From an uncultured Chloroflexota bacterium (GTDB lineage Bacteria; Chloroflexota; Limnocylindria; Limnocylindrales; Limnocylindraceae), in NCBI GenBank assembly GCA_903944295.1, contig CAJARA010000021.1:1-11053 (forward strand): a stretch of DNA of 11,053 nt, given 5' to 3'. The notes under the pieces were generated by a model that was not told where the DNA came from, searched no databases, and saw only the letters and a program-made list of their open reading frames with translations. Numbering within the stretch: position 1 is the first letter of the stretch; each line of letters begins with the position of its first letter. The position numbers and the translations under genes were made by a program. This document shows, one piece after another, positions 1-7,369 of the stretch.

Positions 1-192
1 GACAGCACGCGCGAACTCCCAATCCAGGTCAACGGGAAGCTGCGCGACAAGCTCACCATCGCCGCCACCGCAACAGAGGCGGAAATCGAGGCACTCGCAC
101 TCGCATCCGATAAGGTGAAGATCGCCCTTGAGGGTCGACCCGTGAAGAAGGTGATCCACGCCGGTGGACGCCTCATCAACATCGTCGGATAG
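1..192 (+). CDS. leuS: Leucyl-tRNA synthetase, C-terminal fragment
   Basis: This is the 3' end of a gene whose start lies outside the window. Frame 1 is open from base 1 to a TAG at 190-192 and gives 63 residues. They match the conserved C-terminal domain of bacterial leucyl-tRNA synthetase: an IQVNGKLRDK strand, an Ala/Glu-rich helix ending in ALASDKVK, and the closing VKKVIHAGGRLINIVG segment. In the family this domain helps position the tRNA while the cytoplasmic enzyme charges tRNA-Leu with leucine. The catalytic HIGH/KMSKS core and the editing domain are not visible, so completeness cannot be judged. The next gene starts 13 nt after the stop and may be co-transcribed. Confidence 0.93.
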   Translation, partial: DSTRELPIQVNGKLRDKLTIAATATEAEIEALALASDKVKIALEGRPVKKVIHAGGRLINIVG

Positions 193-193
193 C

Positions 194-199
194 AGGAGG
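194..199 (+). promoter_or_regulatory. Shine-Dalgarno deciding the GTG start of the LLM oxidoreductase
   Basis: A perfect AGGAGG lies immediately after the leuS stop and 6 nt before GTG at 206. It makes GTG 206 a far better start than the earlier in-frame codon at 164, which lies inside leuS and adds 14 Ser/Asp-rich residues with no family counterpart. Confidence 0.85.
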
Positions 200-205
200 T
201 TCATC

Positions 206-1147
206 GTGAACGAGAAGGTCAAGATCGGCGCACTCATCTGGCCACAGTTCACCGACTGGGCGTCCATGCGCTCCATGGCGGTCACGGCAGATCGCGTTGG
301 CTACGACAACCTCTGGACATGGGATCACGTCTATCCGATCATCGGCAATCCGAACGGTCCGATCTTTGAAGGCTGGTCCACACTCGTCGCCTGGGCCGAA
401 GCCACCAAGAACGTCCGCATTGGCTTAATGGTCGGCGCGAACACCTTCCGCGAGCCAGCACTCACCGCCAAGCTCGCCACCACGCTCGACCACATCTCTG
501 GCGGTCGCGCCATCCTCGGCATTGGCGCCGCCTGGTTCGAAGAGGAGCATCAGCACTTCGGTCTGAACTTTGGCGACGGATTTCCTGAGCGACTTCGCTG
601 GCTCGGCGAAGCGCTTCCAATCATGCGTGGCATGCTGGATGGCACCGAGCCAACCGCAACCGGTCCGCGCTACAAGTCGCAGACCGTTCGCAACCTTCCA
701 GCGCCAGTGCAGAAGCACCTTCCGATCTTTATCGGCGGTGGCGGTGAGCAGGTGACGCTGAAGCTCGTGGCGAAGTATGGCGACGGCAATAACGTGGGCG
801 GCACACCAGAGCAGGTTGCGCATAAGGAAGAGGTGCTTCTGAAGCACTGCGCCGCCGTCGGCCGCAACCCAGACGAGATTGAGCGCACCGTTGGCGTAGG
901 GAACATGGTCATCCGCAACAACCCTGCCGAGGCGCAGAAGATCTACGAAGCGCAGTTTGGCCGAAACGGCATCTCACCACTCTGGGAGAACCAGCCGGTG
1001 GGCAGCGTCGACCAGATCGTGGAGCAGCTCGCCCCATACGTGAAACTCGGCTACAAGCACCTGATCGCAGGCTTCTCTACCCCGCACGATGAGGAGTCCC
1101 TGATCCGCTTTGCTGAAGAGGTGAAGCCACAACTGGAGAAGATCTAG
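206..1147 (+). CDS. LLM-class (luciferase-like) F420-dependent oxidoreductase
   Basis: This 313-residue protein belongs to the luciferase-like monooxygenase superfamily, a cytoplasmic TIM-barrel fold that usually binds F420 or FMN. It starts KIGALIWPQ, the usual first strand. It also has DHVYP near residue 42, the signature DHISGGR (95-101) followed by LGIGAAWFEEEH (104-115), and IFIGGGGE (about 175-181), the phosphate-binding region of the cofactor site. The length is typical for single-domain members. The sequence resembles the 'F420-dependent oxidoreductase' subgroup more than alkanal monooxygenases, but the substrate cannot be inferred. The GTG start is set by AGGAGG 6 nt upstream. It sits 13 nt after leuS. 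The neighbours give no pathway clue, so physical linkage may not mean functional linkage. Confidence 0.9.
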   Translation: MNEKVKIGALIWPQFTDWASMRSMAVTADRVGYDNLWTWDHVYPIIGNPNGPIFEGWSTLVAWAEATKNVRIGLMVGANTFREPALTAKLATTLDHISGGRAILGIGAAWFEEEHQHFGLNFGDGFPERLRWLGEALPIMRGMLDGTEPTATGPRYKSQTVRNLPAPVQKHLPIFIGGGGEQVTLKLVAKYGDGNNVGGTPEQVAHKEEVLLKHCAAVGRNPDEIERTVGVGNMVIRNNPAEAQKIYEAQFGRNGISPLWENQPVGSVDQIVEQLAPYVKLGYKHLIAGFSTPHDEESLIRFAEEVKPQLEKI

Positions 1148-1148
1148 C

Positions 1149-1173
1149 CCCTTTCAGCGTGCGCGAAAAAGGG
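1149..1173. other. Short inverted repeat after the LLM gene
   Basis: CCCTTT (1149-1154) can pair with AAAGGG (1168-1173) across a 13-nt loop that itself contains GCG..CGC. It lies just after the LLM stop, where a terminator would be expected. No T-run follows on either side, so it is not a standard intrinsic terminator. It could be a processing or stalling hairpin, or chance. Confidence 0.25.
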
Positions 1174-1176
1174 TCG

Positions 1177-1185
1177 TGATACCAT
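1177..1185 (+). promoter_or_regulatory. Candidate extended -10 element for a leaderless DUF4956 mRNA
   Basis: TGATACCAT fits an extended -10 (TGn followed by TANNNT) ending 9 nt before ATG 1195, and no Shine-Dalgarno is visible before that ATG. A -10 box at this distance puts the transcription start at or very near the start codon, as in leaderless mRNAs common in Actinomycetota and Deinococcus. The stretch TACCATCCGCG recurs almost exactly before holA (7300-7310). No -35 box is recognisable. Confidence 0.4.
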
Positions 1186-1194
1186 CCGCGAACT

Positions 1195-1761
1195 ATGAAT
1201 TTGTTCGGCATCGGCCTGGACTTGATCGCGATCTCAATCCTTGTCTTCGGGCTGTACTTCCCACGACACCGCCGCCGCGACCTTGTGATCGCGTACCTCA
1301 TGATCAACCTTGGCCTTATCGCCGTGACGAGTGCACTTGTGGCGGAGGAGACCACGATCAGTATTGGCTTCGGCCTCTTTGCCGTGCTCTCGCTCCTGCG
1401 CCTCCGCTCAGCGGAGCTTGATCAGCAAGAGATCGCCTACTACCTTGCCGCCATGACGCTAGGGCTAGTTGGAGCGCTCCCGCTTAGCCCAATCTGGATC
1501 ACCGTTGCGCTGATGGCGATCATCTTGATCGGACTCGCCATCGGAGACCACCCTCGACTCTTTGGTCGCTACCGGGTCCAGGTCGTCACGCTTGATGAAG
1601 CGATCACCAACGAGCAGGTGCTCCGCGCCCGACTTGAAGAGCTGCTCGGCGCAACGGTCCACCAAATTCGCGTACGACGCACCGATCTCATTGAGGACTC
1701 CACAGTGGTTGAGGTTCGCTATGAACAGCGAACCAGCACGGGGCAGGAGCACGGCGCTTGA
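1195..1761 (+). CDS. DUF4956 family membrane protein
   Basis: This is a 188-residue protein with four hydrophobic segments at about residues 5-22, 29-49, 80-96 and 98-117, followed by a soluble C-terminal domain of about 70 residues. Between the second and third segments is GFGLFAVLSLLRLRS (58-72), then an acidic EIAYY motif. This is the hallmark of DUF4956, a family of unknown function often found beside VTC-domain and CotH-like genes, as here. The soluble tail (VQVVTLDEA... to VEVRYEQ) looks like a small alpha/beta domain, probably cytoplasmic. The first gene of a three-gene unit, its TGA overlaps the TTG start of the next gene. No Shine-Dalgarno precedes ATG 1195, but a -10-like TACCAT does. 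A role as a membrane anchor or scaffold for the VTC protein is inference from gene order. Confidence 0.85.
   Translation: MNLFGIGLDLIAISILVFGLYFPRHRRRDLVIAYLMINLGLIAVTSALVAEETTISIGFGLFAVLSLLRLRSAELDQQEIAYYLAAMTLGLVGALPLSPIWITVALMAIILIGLAIGDHPRLFGRYRVQVVTLDEAITNEQVLRARLEELLGATVHQIRVRRTDLIEDSTVVEVRYEQRTSTGQEHGA
1745..1749 (+). promoter_or_regulatory. Shine-Dalgarno supporting the TTG start of the VTC gene
   Basis: AGGAG lies within the end of the DUF4956 gene, 8 nt before TTG 1758. It supports this rare start codon, which also overlaps the upstream stop (TTGA). Confidence 0.7.
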
Positions 1762-2540
1762 CCGAAGTAGCCGCGCTTCATGCGGCGGTGGCGGCACTCC
1801 CTGCCATTCAGCTCATCGGACTTCAAGGGGAGGCCTCCCTCCTCTCTAGAAGGGAGCGCAAGTACCTGGTCCCGGTCAGCGTTGCAGCCTCGCTTGTGGC
1901 AGCAGTCTCCAGCGACGCGCTCGCACTGCAGATCAACGGCGAACGCTCGTTCACATACCAATCAATCTACTTCGACACACCCGGCGGGCAGTCATATCTT
2001 GCCGCTGCGCGCCGACGACGCCATGCATTCAAAGTTCGCACACGAACCTATATGGATGCTGGGGACTGCGTCCTAGAGGTGAAGCTCCGAGGCTCACGCG
2101 GCAGGACCATCAAGAGTCGGCTCGATTATCCAACCAACTCAAGCGGCCAGTTAAACGATTCTGGTCGTGACTTCATCGCCCAGGTCCTCGGCACAAGCGG
2201 GGAGACCGCCCTAGAGCCAACCCTCACCACCACATATCAGCGCTCCACTCTGCTACTGCCGGGAGATTCACGGCTCACAATCGACACTGGCTTTTATGCA
2301 ACAACCCCCTCTGGTGAGCGTGTCAGTCTGGAAGGCTTCGCCATCATTGAGTCCAAGTCGCGCTCTGTGGCAACAGTTGCAGATCGCACGCTCTGGAGGA
2401 TGGGTTTCCGTCCGATTAGGCTCTCGAAGTTTGGAACGAGTCTTGCCGCGATGGATCCAACGCTGCCATCCAATCGTTGGACACGAGCGCTCCGGTCGCC
2501 CTGGACTGGTCGCCGCACAAGGTCTACCGTTTCAGTATGA
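1758..2540 (+). CDS. VTC-domain protein, probable polyphosphate polymerase
   Basis: This 260-residue protein has the VTC fold, a tunnel-shaped triphosphate-tunnel-like domain. In the yeast Vtc4 relative it makes polyphosphate from ATP and is lined with basic residues and metal-binding acids. Visible family motifs, in order, are RERKYLV (residues 32-38), SIYFDTP (69-75), the basic KVRTRTY strand (92-98), VLEVKLRG (105-112) with the E-x-K pair, LEPTLTTTYQRS, LTIDTG, IIESKS (E198, K200) and the closing LSKFGTSLAA. All expected charged strands are present, so the enzyme looks intact. There is no signal peptide or membrane segment, so it is probably cytoplasmic and perhaps tethered through the DUF4956 partner. 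It starts at TTG 1758 with a good Shine-Dalgarno and its stop overlaps the cotH-like ATG (ATGA). The last ~25 residues are Arg/Ser/Thr-rich and look non-conserved. Polyphosphate synthesis is inferred from the family. Confidence 0.85.
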   Translation: MTEVAALHAAVAALPAIQLIGLQGEASLLSRRERKYLVPVSVAASLVAAVSSDALALQINGERSFTYQSIYFDTPGGQSYLAAARRRRHAFKVRTRTYMDAGDCVLEVKLRGSRGRTIKSRLDYPTNSSGQLNDSGRDFIAQVLGTSGETALEPTLTTTYQRSTLLLPGDSRLTIDTGFYATTPSGERVSLEGFAIIESKSRSVATVADRTLWRMGFRPIRLSKFGTSLAAMDPTLPSNRWTRALRSPWTGRRTRSTVSV

Positions 2541-4048
2541 ACACACAGCGGCGGCGCCTTGGAACCTTCGCGCTCGCTGCGCTGCTCCTCTTTTCGCTCA
2601 CGCCGCGCCCAGCCTCTGCGCTAACGCTTGCGACTGGGGACCCAGCTGCGGCGCTCTTTCAGACGTCAAAGATCGTACGAATAGATCTCAGCACCGACAC
2701 AACCTTGAGCGCAATCGGCGTTGAGAACTACGTCAATGCCACGTTCAAGCTGACCATGGGTACCGAGGTATTTGGCGGTACTTCTGGCTTTGGTGCCTGG
2801 GATATCAAACTGCGACTGAAGGGGAACCGTTCATTCAGAGCCTTCCCCGCCAAGGCCGCCCTCCGACTCGAATTCCCGAACGAACTCCAGCGAGTCTTCG
2901 GCATTAAGAGGATGACCCTCAACAACATGGTTCAAGATCGCTCCAAGATCAACGAAGCGGTTGGATACGCCCTTTTTCGAGGAATGGGAATTGCTGCGCC
3001 AAGGACCAGCTACGCCCAGGTCTGGGTGAACGGCGTGCCGTATGGTCTCTATCTCAATGTTGAGTCGCTCGATAGCGTGGCCTTAGAGAAGCGGGACAAG
3101 GTTGGTGGATCCAAGCACCTCTATGAGGGAAGTCTTGGCTCGCAAAGTAACCCCCTAGATCCAAACAACGCGCACTACCAAGTTGACGTTGGCTCACTCA
3201 CCGACCGCGATGATCTAGCCGCGCTCCTCGCCGCTTCGCAGGAACCAGCCGCCACCTGGTACGCACGCGTCAATGCAGCCGCAGACCTTAAGCAGATGAC
3301 ACGCTTTTGGGCGGTTGAGCGATACATCGGTAACTGGGACGGCTACTCAAGCCCTTCAATCAGCAACTACTACCTGCACAGTGATTCGGATGGTCGCTTC
3401 CAGATGCTGCCGTGGGGTATCGATCAGATCTTCTCTGGTGGCGTAGATAAGCGAGCGCCGTATAGCTTCGGCTACCCAGATGGGGGCCTCCTGTTCAAGC
3501 GCTGCCTTACAGATACGACCTGCCGCGCGTTGTACGTGCAAGCGCTCCGCGATGTACGCAGCAAGGCCAGCGCACTCGGACTTGCGAGCCTCGCAGCGAC
3601 GCTCCACACATCCCTCGCCTCCAAGATCGCCACCGACGCCAAAGATGAAACCTCCCCAACCGCTTCGAAGGCGGCACAGGTGGCTGCGAGCAGCTTCATC
3701 ACCGCCCGCCCTGCCGCCCTCAACGCCTGGCTCGCACAACTCACTCGAGTCACCGCCCCAACCGTTGCCGGAACGGTAGCCCTCGGAACTCCACTCTCCG
3801 CGAGCAGTGGTACCTGGTCGTACGGCCCAACGCCAAAGTACGCATACCAGTGGTTCCGCTGCAACACAGCGAAGCAGAACACGCCAAAGGTGCTGCCAGC
3901 TGGCTGTAAGGCGATTGCCACGGCAACGAGCGCTTCATACACCCCAACCGCATCCGACCGCGGCTCCTACCTTCGCGTCCGCGTCAAAGCCACCGCCCCT
4001 ACATCTTCTGCACTCTGGTTCAGCAAGCCGACAGCGAAAGTTCCCTAG
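2537..4048 (+). CDS. Secreted CotH-kinase-like protein with C-terminal Ig-like domain
   Basis: The 503-residue product starts with a signal peptide (MNTQRRR, hydrophobic core, cleavage near PASA), so it is exported. A CotH-kinase domain spans about residues 50-330. It includes the KLRLKGNRSFR strand, KAALRLEF, MTLNNMVQDRSKINE, VNGVPYGLYLNVE, then IGNWDGY (Asp268) and MLPWGIDQIF (Asp296). These two acids probably match the catalytic and metal Asp pair known from spore-coat kinase CotH. A Lys/Ala-rich helical stretch follows, then one Ig-like beta domain (about 405-503) with a YQWFRC...GC cysteine pair and a YTPTASDRGSYLRVRV core, as in secreted proteins of high-GC Gram-positives. ATG 2537 overlaps the VTC stop. 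An upstream in-frame TTG at 2477 would bury the signal peptide. In vitro activity and targets are unknown. Other CotH-like proteins phosphorylate spore-coat proteins, but nothing here indicates sporulation. Confidence 0.87.
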   Translation: MNTQRRRLGTFALAALLLFSLTPRPASALTLATGDPAAALFQTSKIVRIDLSTDTTLSAIGVENYVNATFKLTMGTEVFGGTSGFGAWDIKLRLKGNRSFRAFPAKAALRLEFPNELQRVFGIKRMTLNNMVQDRSKINEAVGYALFRGMGIAAPRTSYAQVWVNGVPYGLYLNVESLDSVALEKRDKVGGSKHLYEGSLGSQSNPLDPNNAHYQVDVGSLTDRDDLAALLAASQEPAATWYARVNAAADLKQMTRFWAVERYIGNWDGYSSPSISNYYLHSDSDGRFQMLPWGIDQIFSGGVDKRAPYSFGYPDGGLLFKRCLTDTTCRALYVQALRDVRSKASALGLASLAATLHTSLASKIATDAKDETSPTASKAAQVAASSFITARPAALNAWLAQLTRVTAPTVAGTVALGTPLSASSGTWSYGPTPKYAYQWFRCNTAKQNTPKVLPAGCKAIATATSASYTPTASDRGSYLRVRVKATAPTSSALWFSKPTAKVP

Positions 4049-4100
4049 CTACTCGCACTTCAGTAATTCGTAGGTACACAGTCGCTGTCACTCTCCTGGC

Positions 4101-4766
4101 ATGCAGATCGGTAGATTTTCAGTACCTCCAAGGATTCTGCTGATAGCAGTTTCAGCGCTGTTATTTGTCGCAGCACTCACCGTGACGCTCACGGACACCA
4201 CGCAGGCTGTAGAGATCGTTGAACAACCAGTAGTCACCTCAGAGCCACCCAGAGCATCTGGTCAAAACATGATTCGCGTAGAGGTCAGTGGCGGTGTTAC
4301 CCAGCCTGGCGTGATCTCCCTGCCAGAAGGCTCACGGCTCATCGACGCAGTGAGCGCCGCTGGAGGATGGGGAGAGCGCGTGGATCCACTTCGCGTTGAA
4401 CTCTGCCTCAACTTAGCTGCGCCCCTTGAAGACGGTGGTGCCATTCGAATCCCAACACGAGACGACCGGCTCCTACTCGGCCTCACTGGAGTTGAGTGCG
4501 GCCCACTCTACTCATCTGCCTCAGAGATTGCATCATCTGGTGCGACGAACAGCGCTAGTGGGAGTAGCGCAACTGGAGGGAAGATTGACCTGAATCGGGC
4601 AAGTGCAGAGGAGTTGGACACACTCCCTGGGATTGGACCAGCCACCGCGGCGAAGATCATCGCTGCGAGAAAAGAGAAGCCGTTCGTAATAGTTGAAGAC
4701 CTACGAGATCTCAAGATCATCAGTGAGAGTGTTCTGCAGGGAATCCGCGCACTCGTCATCCCGTGA
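4101..4766 (+). CDS. comEA: ComEA-like competence DNA-binding protein
   Basis: This 221-residue protein has an N-terminal membrane anchor (about residues 10-31) and an SLBB domain (about 55-115, IRVEVSGGVTQPGVISLPEG and a VSAAGGW turn). A Ser/Ala-rich linker precedes a C-terminal helix-hairpin-helix pair (about 161-221) with DLNRASAEELDTLPGIGPATAAKII. This is the full ComEA layout. In Gram-positive competence, ComEA sits on the outer face of the membrane, binds incoming double-stranded DNA and passes it to the ComEC channel, which is the next gene here (GTGA overlap). Nothing looks truncated. The 52-nt gap after the cotH-like gene (4049-4100) holds no convincing Shine-Dalgarno, -10 box or terminator. 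It contains only a tiny ACAG/CTGT palindrome at 4078-4088. Transcription may therefore come from upstream, and the ATG is chosen because it immediately precedes the anchor. Confidence 0.92.
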   Translation: MQIGRFSVPPRILLIAVSALLFVAALTVTLTDTTQAVEIVEQPVVTSEPPRASGQNMIRVEVSGGVTQPGVISLPEGSRLIDAVSAAGGWGERVDPLRVELCLNLAAPLEDGGAIRIPTRDDRLLLGLTGVECGPLYSSASEIASSGATNSASGSSATGGKIDLNRASAEELDTLPGIGPATAAKIIAARKEKPFVIVEDLRDLKIISESVLQGIRALVIP

Positions 4767-7369
4767 TCAACGGGCTAACAGATCGGCCGCACATCACTGG
4801 GGCATCACTCGGCGGGAGGCCTGGAGTCGTAGCGTGCGCTGCGATCGCAACAGCGCACCTCTTCCTTCTGCCGCTGCCAGCACAGCCTCTAAAAAGCGCG
4901 GCGCTTGCGCTTTGCGGCCTCTATCTCATGCTGCTTCTCGGAGGCCAGCGAGGCACCGCTCCGAGAGCTCGTGCCGCGGCACTTGGGACGCTTCTCATCT
5001 CGGCTCGAGTTGCAGTTGGTGGACTCCCGCTTCCACCAACTACCTCACTCCATCTCCCGGAAGGGGTGGTCTCTACCTCAGGAGAGGTGCGCTCGCTGCT
5101 TGCCCCGCTTCGCGGCACGCAGCGTTTTGTCCTGGAGGCTGATGGGCTCCGCATAGTCGTTGAAGCGCCGCCGAACCCTCAGTTGAGAGTTGGCGATCGC
5201 ATCACGACAGACCTTGAGTTTCGAGCCCTAGCCCCCGAGGCGCAGGAGAGGCTGCGGATTCGGGGTATCGAAGCTACGGCAAAGAGTTACGGTGTGACGC
5301 TTACTGGACGAGGGAGCCCGCTTGAGTGGTTACGTGGGCGCATAGGCGACGACATTGAACGCATGATTCCGGCACCAGCAGGGGGTTTAGCCGCCGCGAT
5401 TGTCGTGGGACTTCGAGAGCGCGTTGACGAGCGGCTCGCCGACGCGTTCACCGCGACCGGGCTTGGCCATGTTGTGGCGCTCTCTGGATGGAACGTTGCC
5501 ATCACTATGGCGGTGGCAGAGAGAGCCTTACGACGCTTCACGCTGACGAGGAGGCGCTGGTCACTGATTGGCATCGCGCTGATCTATGGTCTCTTCGCTG
5601 GCGCAAGCGCGAGCGTAATTCGCGCGAGCGTCATGAGTGCGGCGGCGCTGCTCGCCGAAACCAGCGGCCGCAAGGGTGCGGGGGCGGTCGCCCTTTCGCA
5701 CGCTGTAGTTGCCCTCCTCATCTTTGATCCTGCAATTGCGTACGACGCTGGGTTCCGCCTTTCGGCACTCGCCACAGCTGGCCTTCTCGCAAAGAGTGCG
5801 AGCTGGTCGGCTGCGGCACTTCGTATTGGCTCACGGTTGCCAGCGCCACTGCAGAGGACATGGAATCTCCTCGCCGAAGACATCGCGGTCAGCATCGCAG
5901 CTCAGGCGGCAACACTCGGACTCGTCATTGCCCTCTTTGGCAGGGTGGCGCTCTGGTCGATCCCGCTCACGCTACTCATCGCCCCGCTCATTGCACCCGC
6001 CACCGCGGCGGCACTGCTTGCGCTCCTTGCCGGTGAGCTTGCGCTGATCATGCCGACAGGACTCGCTCTTCTTCCGAGCCTCCTTGCGCTCCCTGCAGCG
6101 GCACTCTTTGGCGCTGCGGCGCAGATCGCTCAGATCGGGTCAACCCTCCCTGGCACCGACTTCACGATCTCTCGTGATCTCACGCTACCGCTCGGTGTCT
6201 TGCTTGGCGCCGCCGGCATCGGACTGCTGTTGCGCCGCACCAGCGCTGTACCTGATGAACCTGTTGAGCGAAACGCTGGAAGCGGATTAAGGGCCCCAGC
6301 GATCGCAGGGGCGTGCATTCTTGCTGCGAGCTGCCTCGCCTCGGCCAGTGCCGCCGCACCACGCGGTGAACTCCGCATCGCCGTCCTTGATGTTGGCCAG
6401 GGAGACGCAATCTTGGTTGAGTATCGCGGGAAGAGAATGCTGATTGACGGCGGACCTGATCCTGCACGACTCAGTACCGAGCTTGATCGCCTTATCCCGT
6501 CCTGGGATAGAAAGATAGACGTGCTCATTGCAAGCCACCCACATGAGGATCATCTCGCTGGGCTACCACGCCTTCTTGATCGATACCGCATCGGGGTTGT
6601 ACTTGGCGCTGAGGTCCGTGGTGGAGGCCCAGCTTCTAGGAGTTGGAACGAGATTCTCCAGTCGCGCGGGGCCGAATATCACAGCGTCGCTACGGGGAGC
6701 AGGTTCATGCTCGCCGATGCACACCTCGCTGTGCTCTGGCCAGATAGGGAGGCACTTGAACGCGCGCCAGAGGACGGAGGGAGTGCTCTCAACAATCGAT
6801 CAATCGTCTTGCGCCTTGACATCCCAGGCTTCTCCGCGCTGTTCACTGGTGATATTGAGGCGGATCTGGATCGTCGGATTGCCGCAAGGATCACCAGCCC
6901 AGTTGATCTCTTGAAATCCCCACATCACGGCAGTGCAACGGCGGCTAGTCGCGCGCTCCTCGCAGCGGTCGATCCTCGAATCTCTATCGTCTCCGTTGGA
7001 CTGCGCAACTCATACGGCCACCCTGCAGCCGCCGCCCTCGAACGACTCGCAGAACGGAGCGGTGCAGTGGCGAGAACGGACCTTGACGGTACTGTCATCG
7101 CACTGATTGATCCTGCACAGCCAGATCGAATTGAGATCCGAACGGCTATCACAACATCGTTTGCACCAGCACGAAGCGAGATCGGTCGCATCACGCCGGG
7201 CGGACCCCGTGCTGGCACCGCCGCCGACGCACAAGTCCCAGCGGCCGCGTTTATTCGCCTGCTGCGCACGGGGAGCGCGGGCTGCCCCCTGCCAGCCGCT
7301 ACCATCGGCGCATGGCAAAGCCAACGAACCCTGCGGTACTCCTCGCCTGGGGCGATGACCTCCTCCTGA
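4763..7369 (+). CDS. comEC: ComEC/Rec2 DNA-uptake channel with metallo-beta-lactamase-like domain
   Basis: This 868-residue membrane protein is the inner-membrane pore through which one DNA strand enters during natural transformation. An N-terminal membrane and OB-like region (about 20-170) is followed by the multi-helix competence domain (about 205-500) with the signature VVALSGWNVAI (LSGWN near 238). A C-terminal metallo-beta-lactamase-like domain (about 535-790) carries DVGQGDA (543-549), the metal motif SHPHEDH (591-597), FTGD (Asp697) and SPHHGS (His721, His722). The metal ligands are intact, consistent with nuclease activity proposed for this domain. GTG 4763 overlaps the comEA stop and lacks its own Shine-Dalgarno, so it is probably translated by coupling. 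After the lactamase fold there is a non-conserved tail of about 65 residues, and the last 19 codons overlap holA in another frame. Confidence 0.93.
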   Translation: MINGLTDRPHITGASLGGRPGVVACAAIATAHLFLLPLPAQPLKSAALALCGLYLMLLLGGQRGTAPRARAAALGTLLISARVAVGGLPLPPTTSLHLPEGVVSTSGEVRSLLAPLRGTQRFVLEADGLRIVVEAPPNPQLRVGDRITTDLEFRALAPEAQERLRIRGIEATAKSYGVTLTGRGSPLEWLRGRIGDDIERMIPAPAGGLAAAIVVGLRERVDERLADAFTATGLGHVVALSGWNVAITMAVAERALRRFTLTRRRWSLIGIALIYGLFAGASASVIRASVMSAAALLAETSGRKGAGAVALSHAVVALLIFDPAIAYDAGFRLSALATAGLLAKSASWSAAALRIGSRLPAPLQRTWNLLAEDIAVSIAAQAATLGLVIALFGRVALWSIPLTLLIAPLIAPATAAALLALLAGELALIMPTGLALLPSLLALPAAALFGAAAQIAQIGSTLPGTDFTISRDLTLPLGVLLGAAGIGLLLRRTSAVPDEPVERNAGSGLRAPAIAGACILAASCLASASAAAPRGELRIAVLDVGQGDAILVEYRGKRMLIDGGPDPARLSTELDRLIPSWDRKIDVLIASHPHEDHLAGLPRLLDRYRIGVVLGAEVRGGGPASRSWNEILQSRGAEYHSVATGSRFMLADAHLAVLWPDREALERAPEDGGSALNNRSIVLRLDIPGFSALFTGDIEADLDRRIAARITSPVDLLKSPHHGSATAASRALLAAVDPRISIVSVGLRNSYGHPAAAALERLAERSGAVARTDLDGTVIALIDPAQPDRIEIRTAITTSFAPARSEIGRITPGGPRAGTAADAQVPAAAFIRLLRTGSAGCPLPAATIGAWQSQRTLRYSSPGAMTSS
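7300..7305 (+). promoter_or_regulatory. Candidate -10 element (TACCAT) before holA
   Basis: TACCAT ends 6 nt before ATG 7312, inside the 3' end of comEC. The 11-nt TACCATCGGCG differs by one base from TACCATCCGCG before the DUF4956 gene. No Shine-Dalgarno precedes the holA ATG. The spacing suits a leaderless transcript. No -35 box is recognisable, and the site is within a coding region, so chance is possible. Confidence 0.4.

Noticed and set aside
164..205. Upstream start for the LLM oxidoreductase
   Set aside because: It lies inside leuS, adds residues without family match, and GTG 206 has a perfect AGGAGG at good spacing.
425..847. Long antisense open frames opposite the LLM, comEC and obg genes
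   Set aside because: They are shadows of high-GC coding sequence with no recognisable domain and no Shine-Dalgarno context. The sense genes have clear family matches.
2477..2536. Longer TTG start for the CotH-like protein
   Set aside because: It is inside the VTC gene and would place 20 residues before a clear signal peptide. ATG 2537 overlaps the VTC stop in the usual coupled way.
4049..4100. Promoter or terminator between the cotH-like gene and comEA
   Set aside because: I saw only a small ACAG/CTGT palindrome and no convincing -10/-35 pair or T-tailed hairpin.
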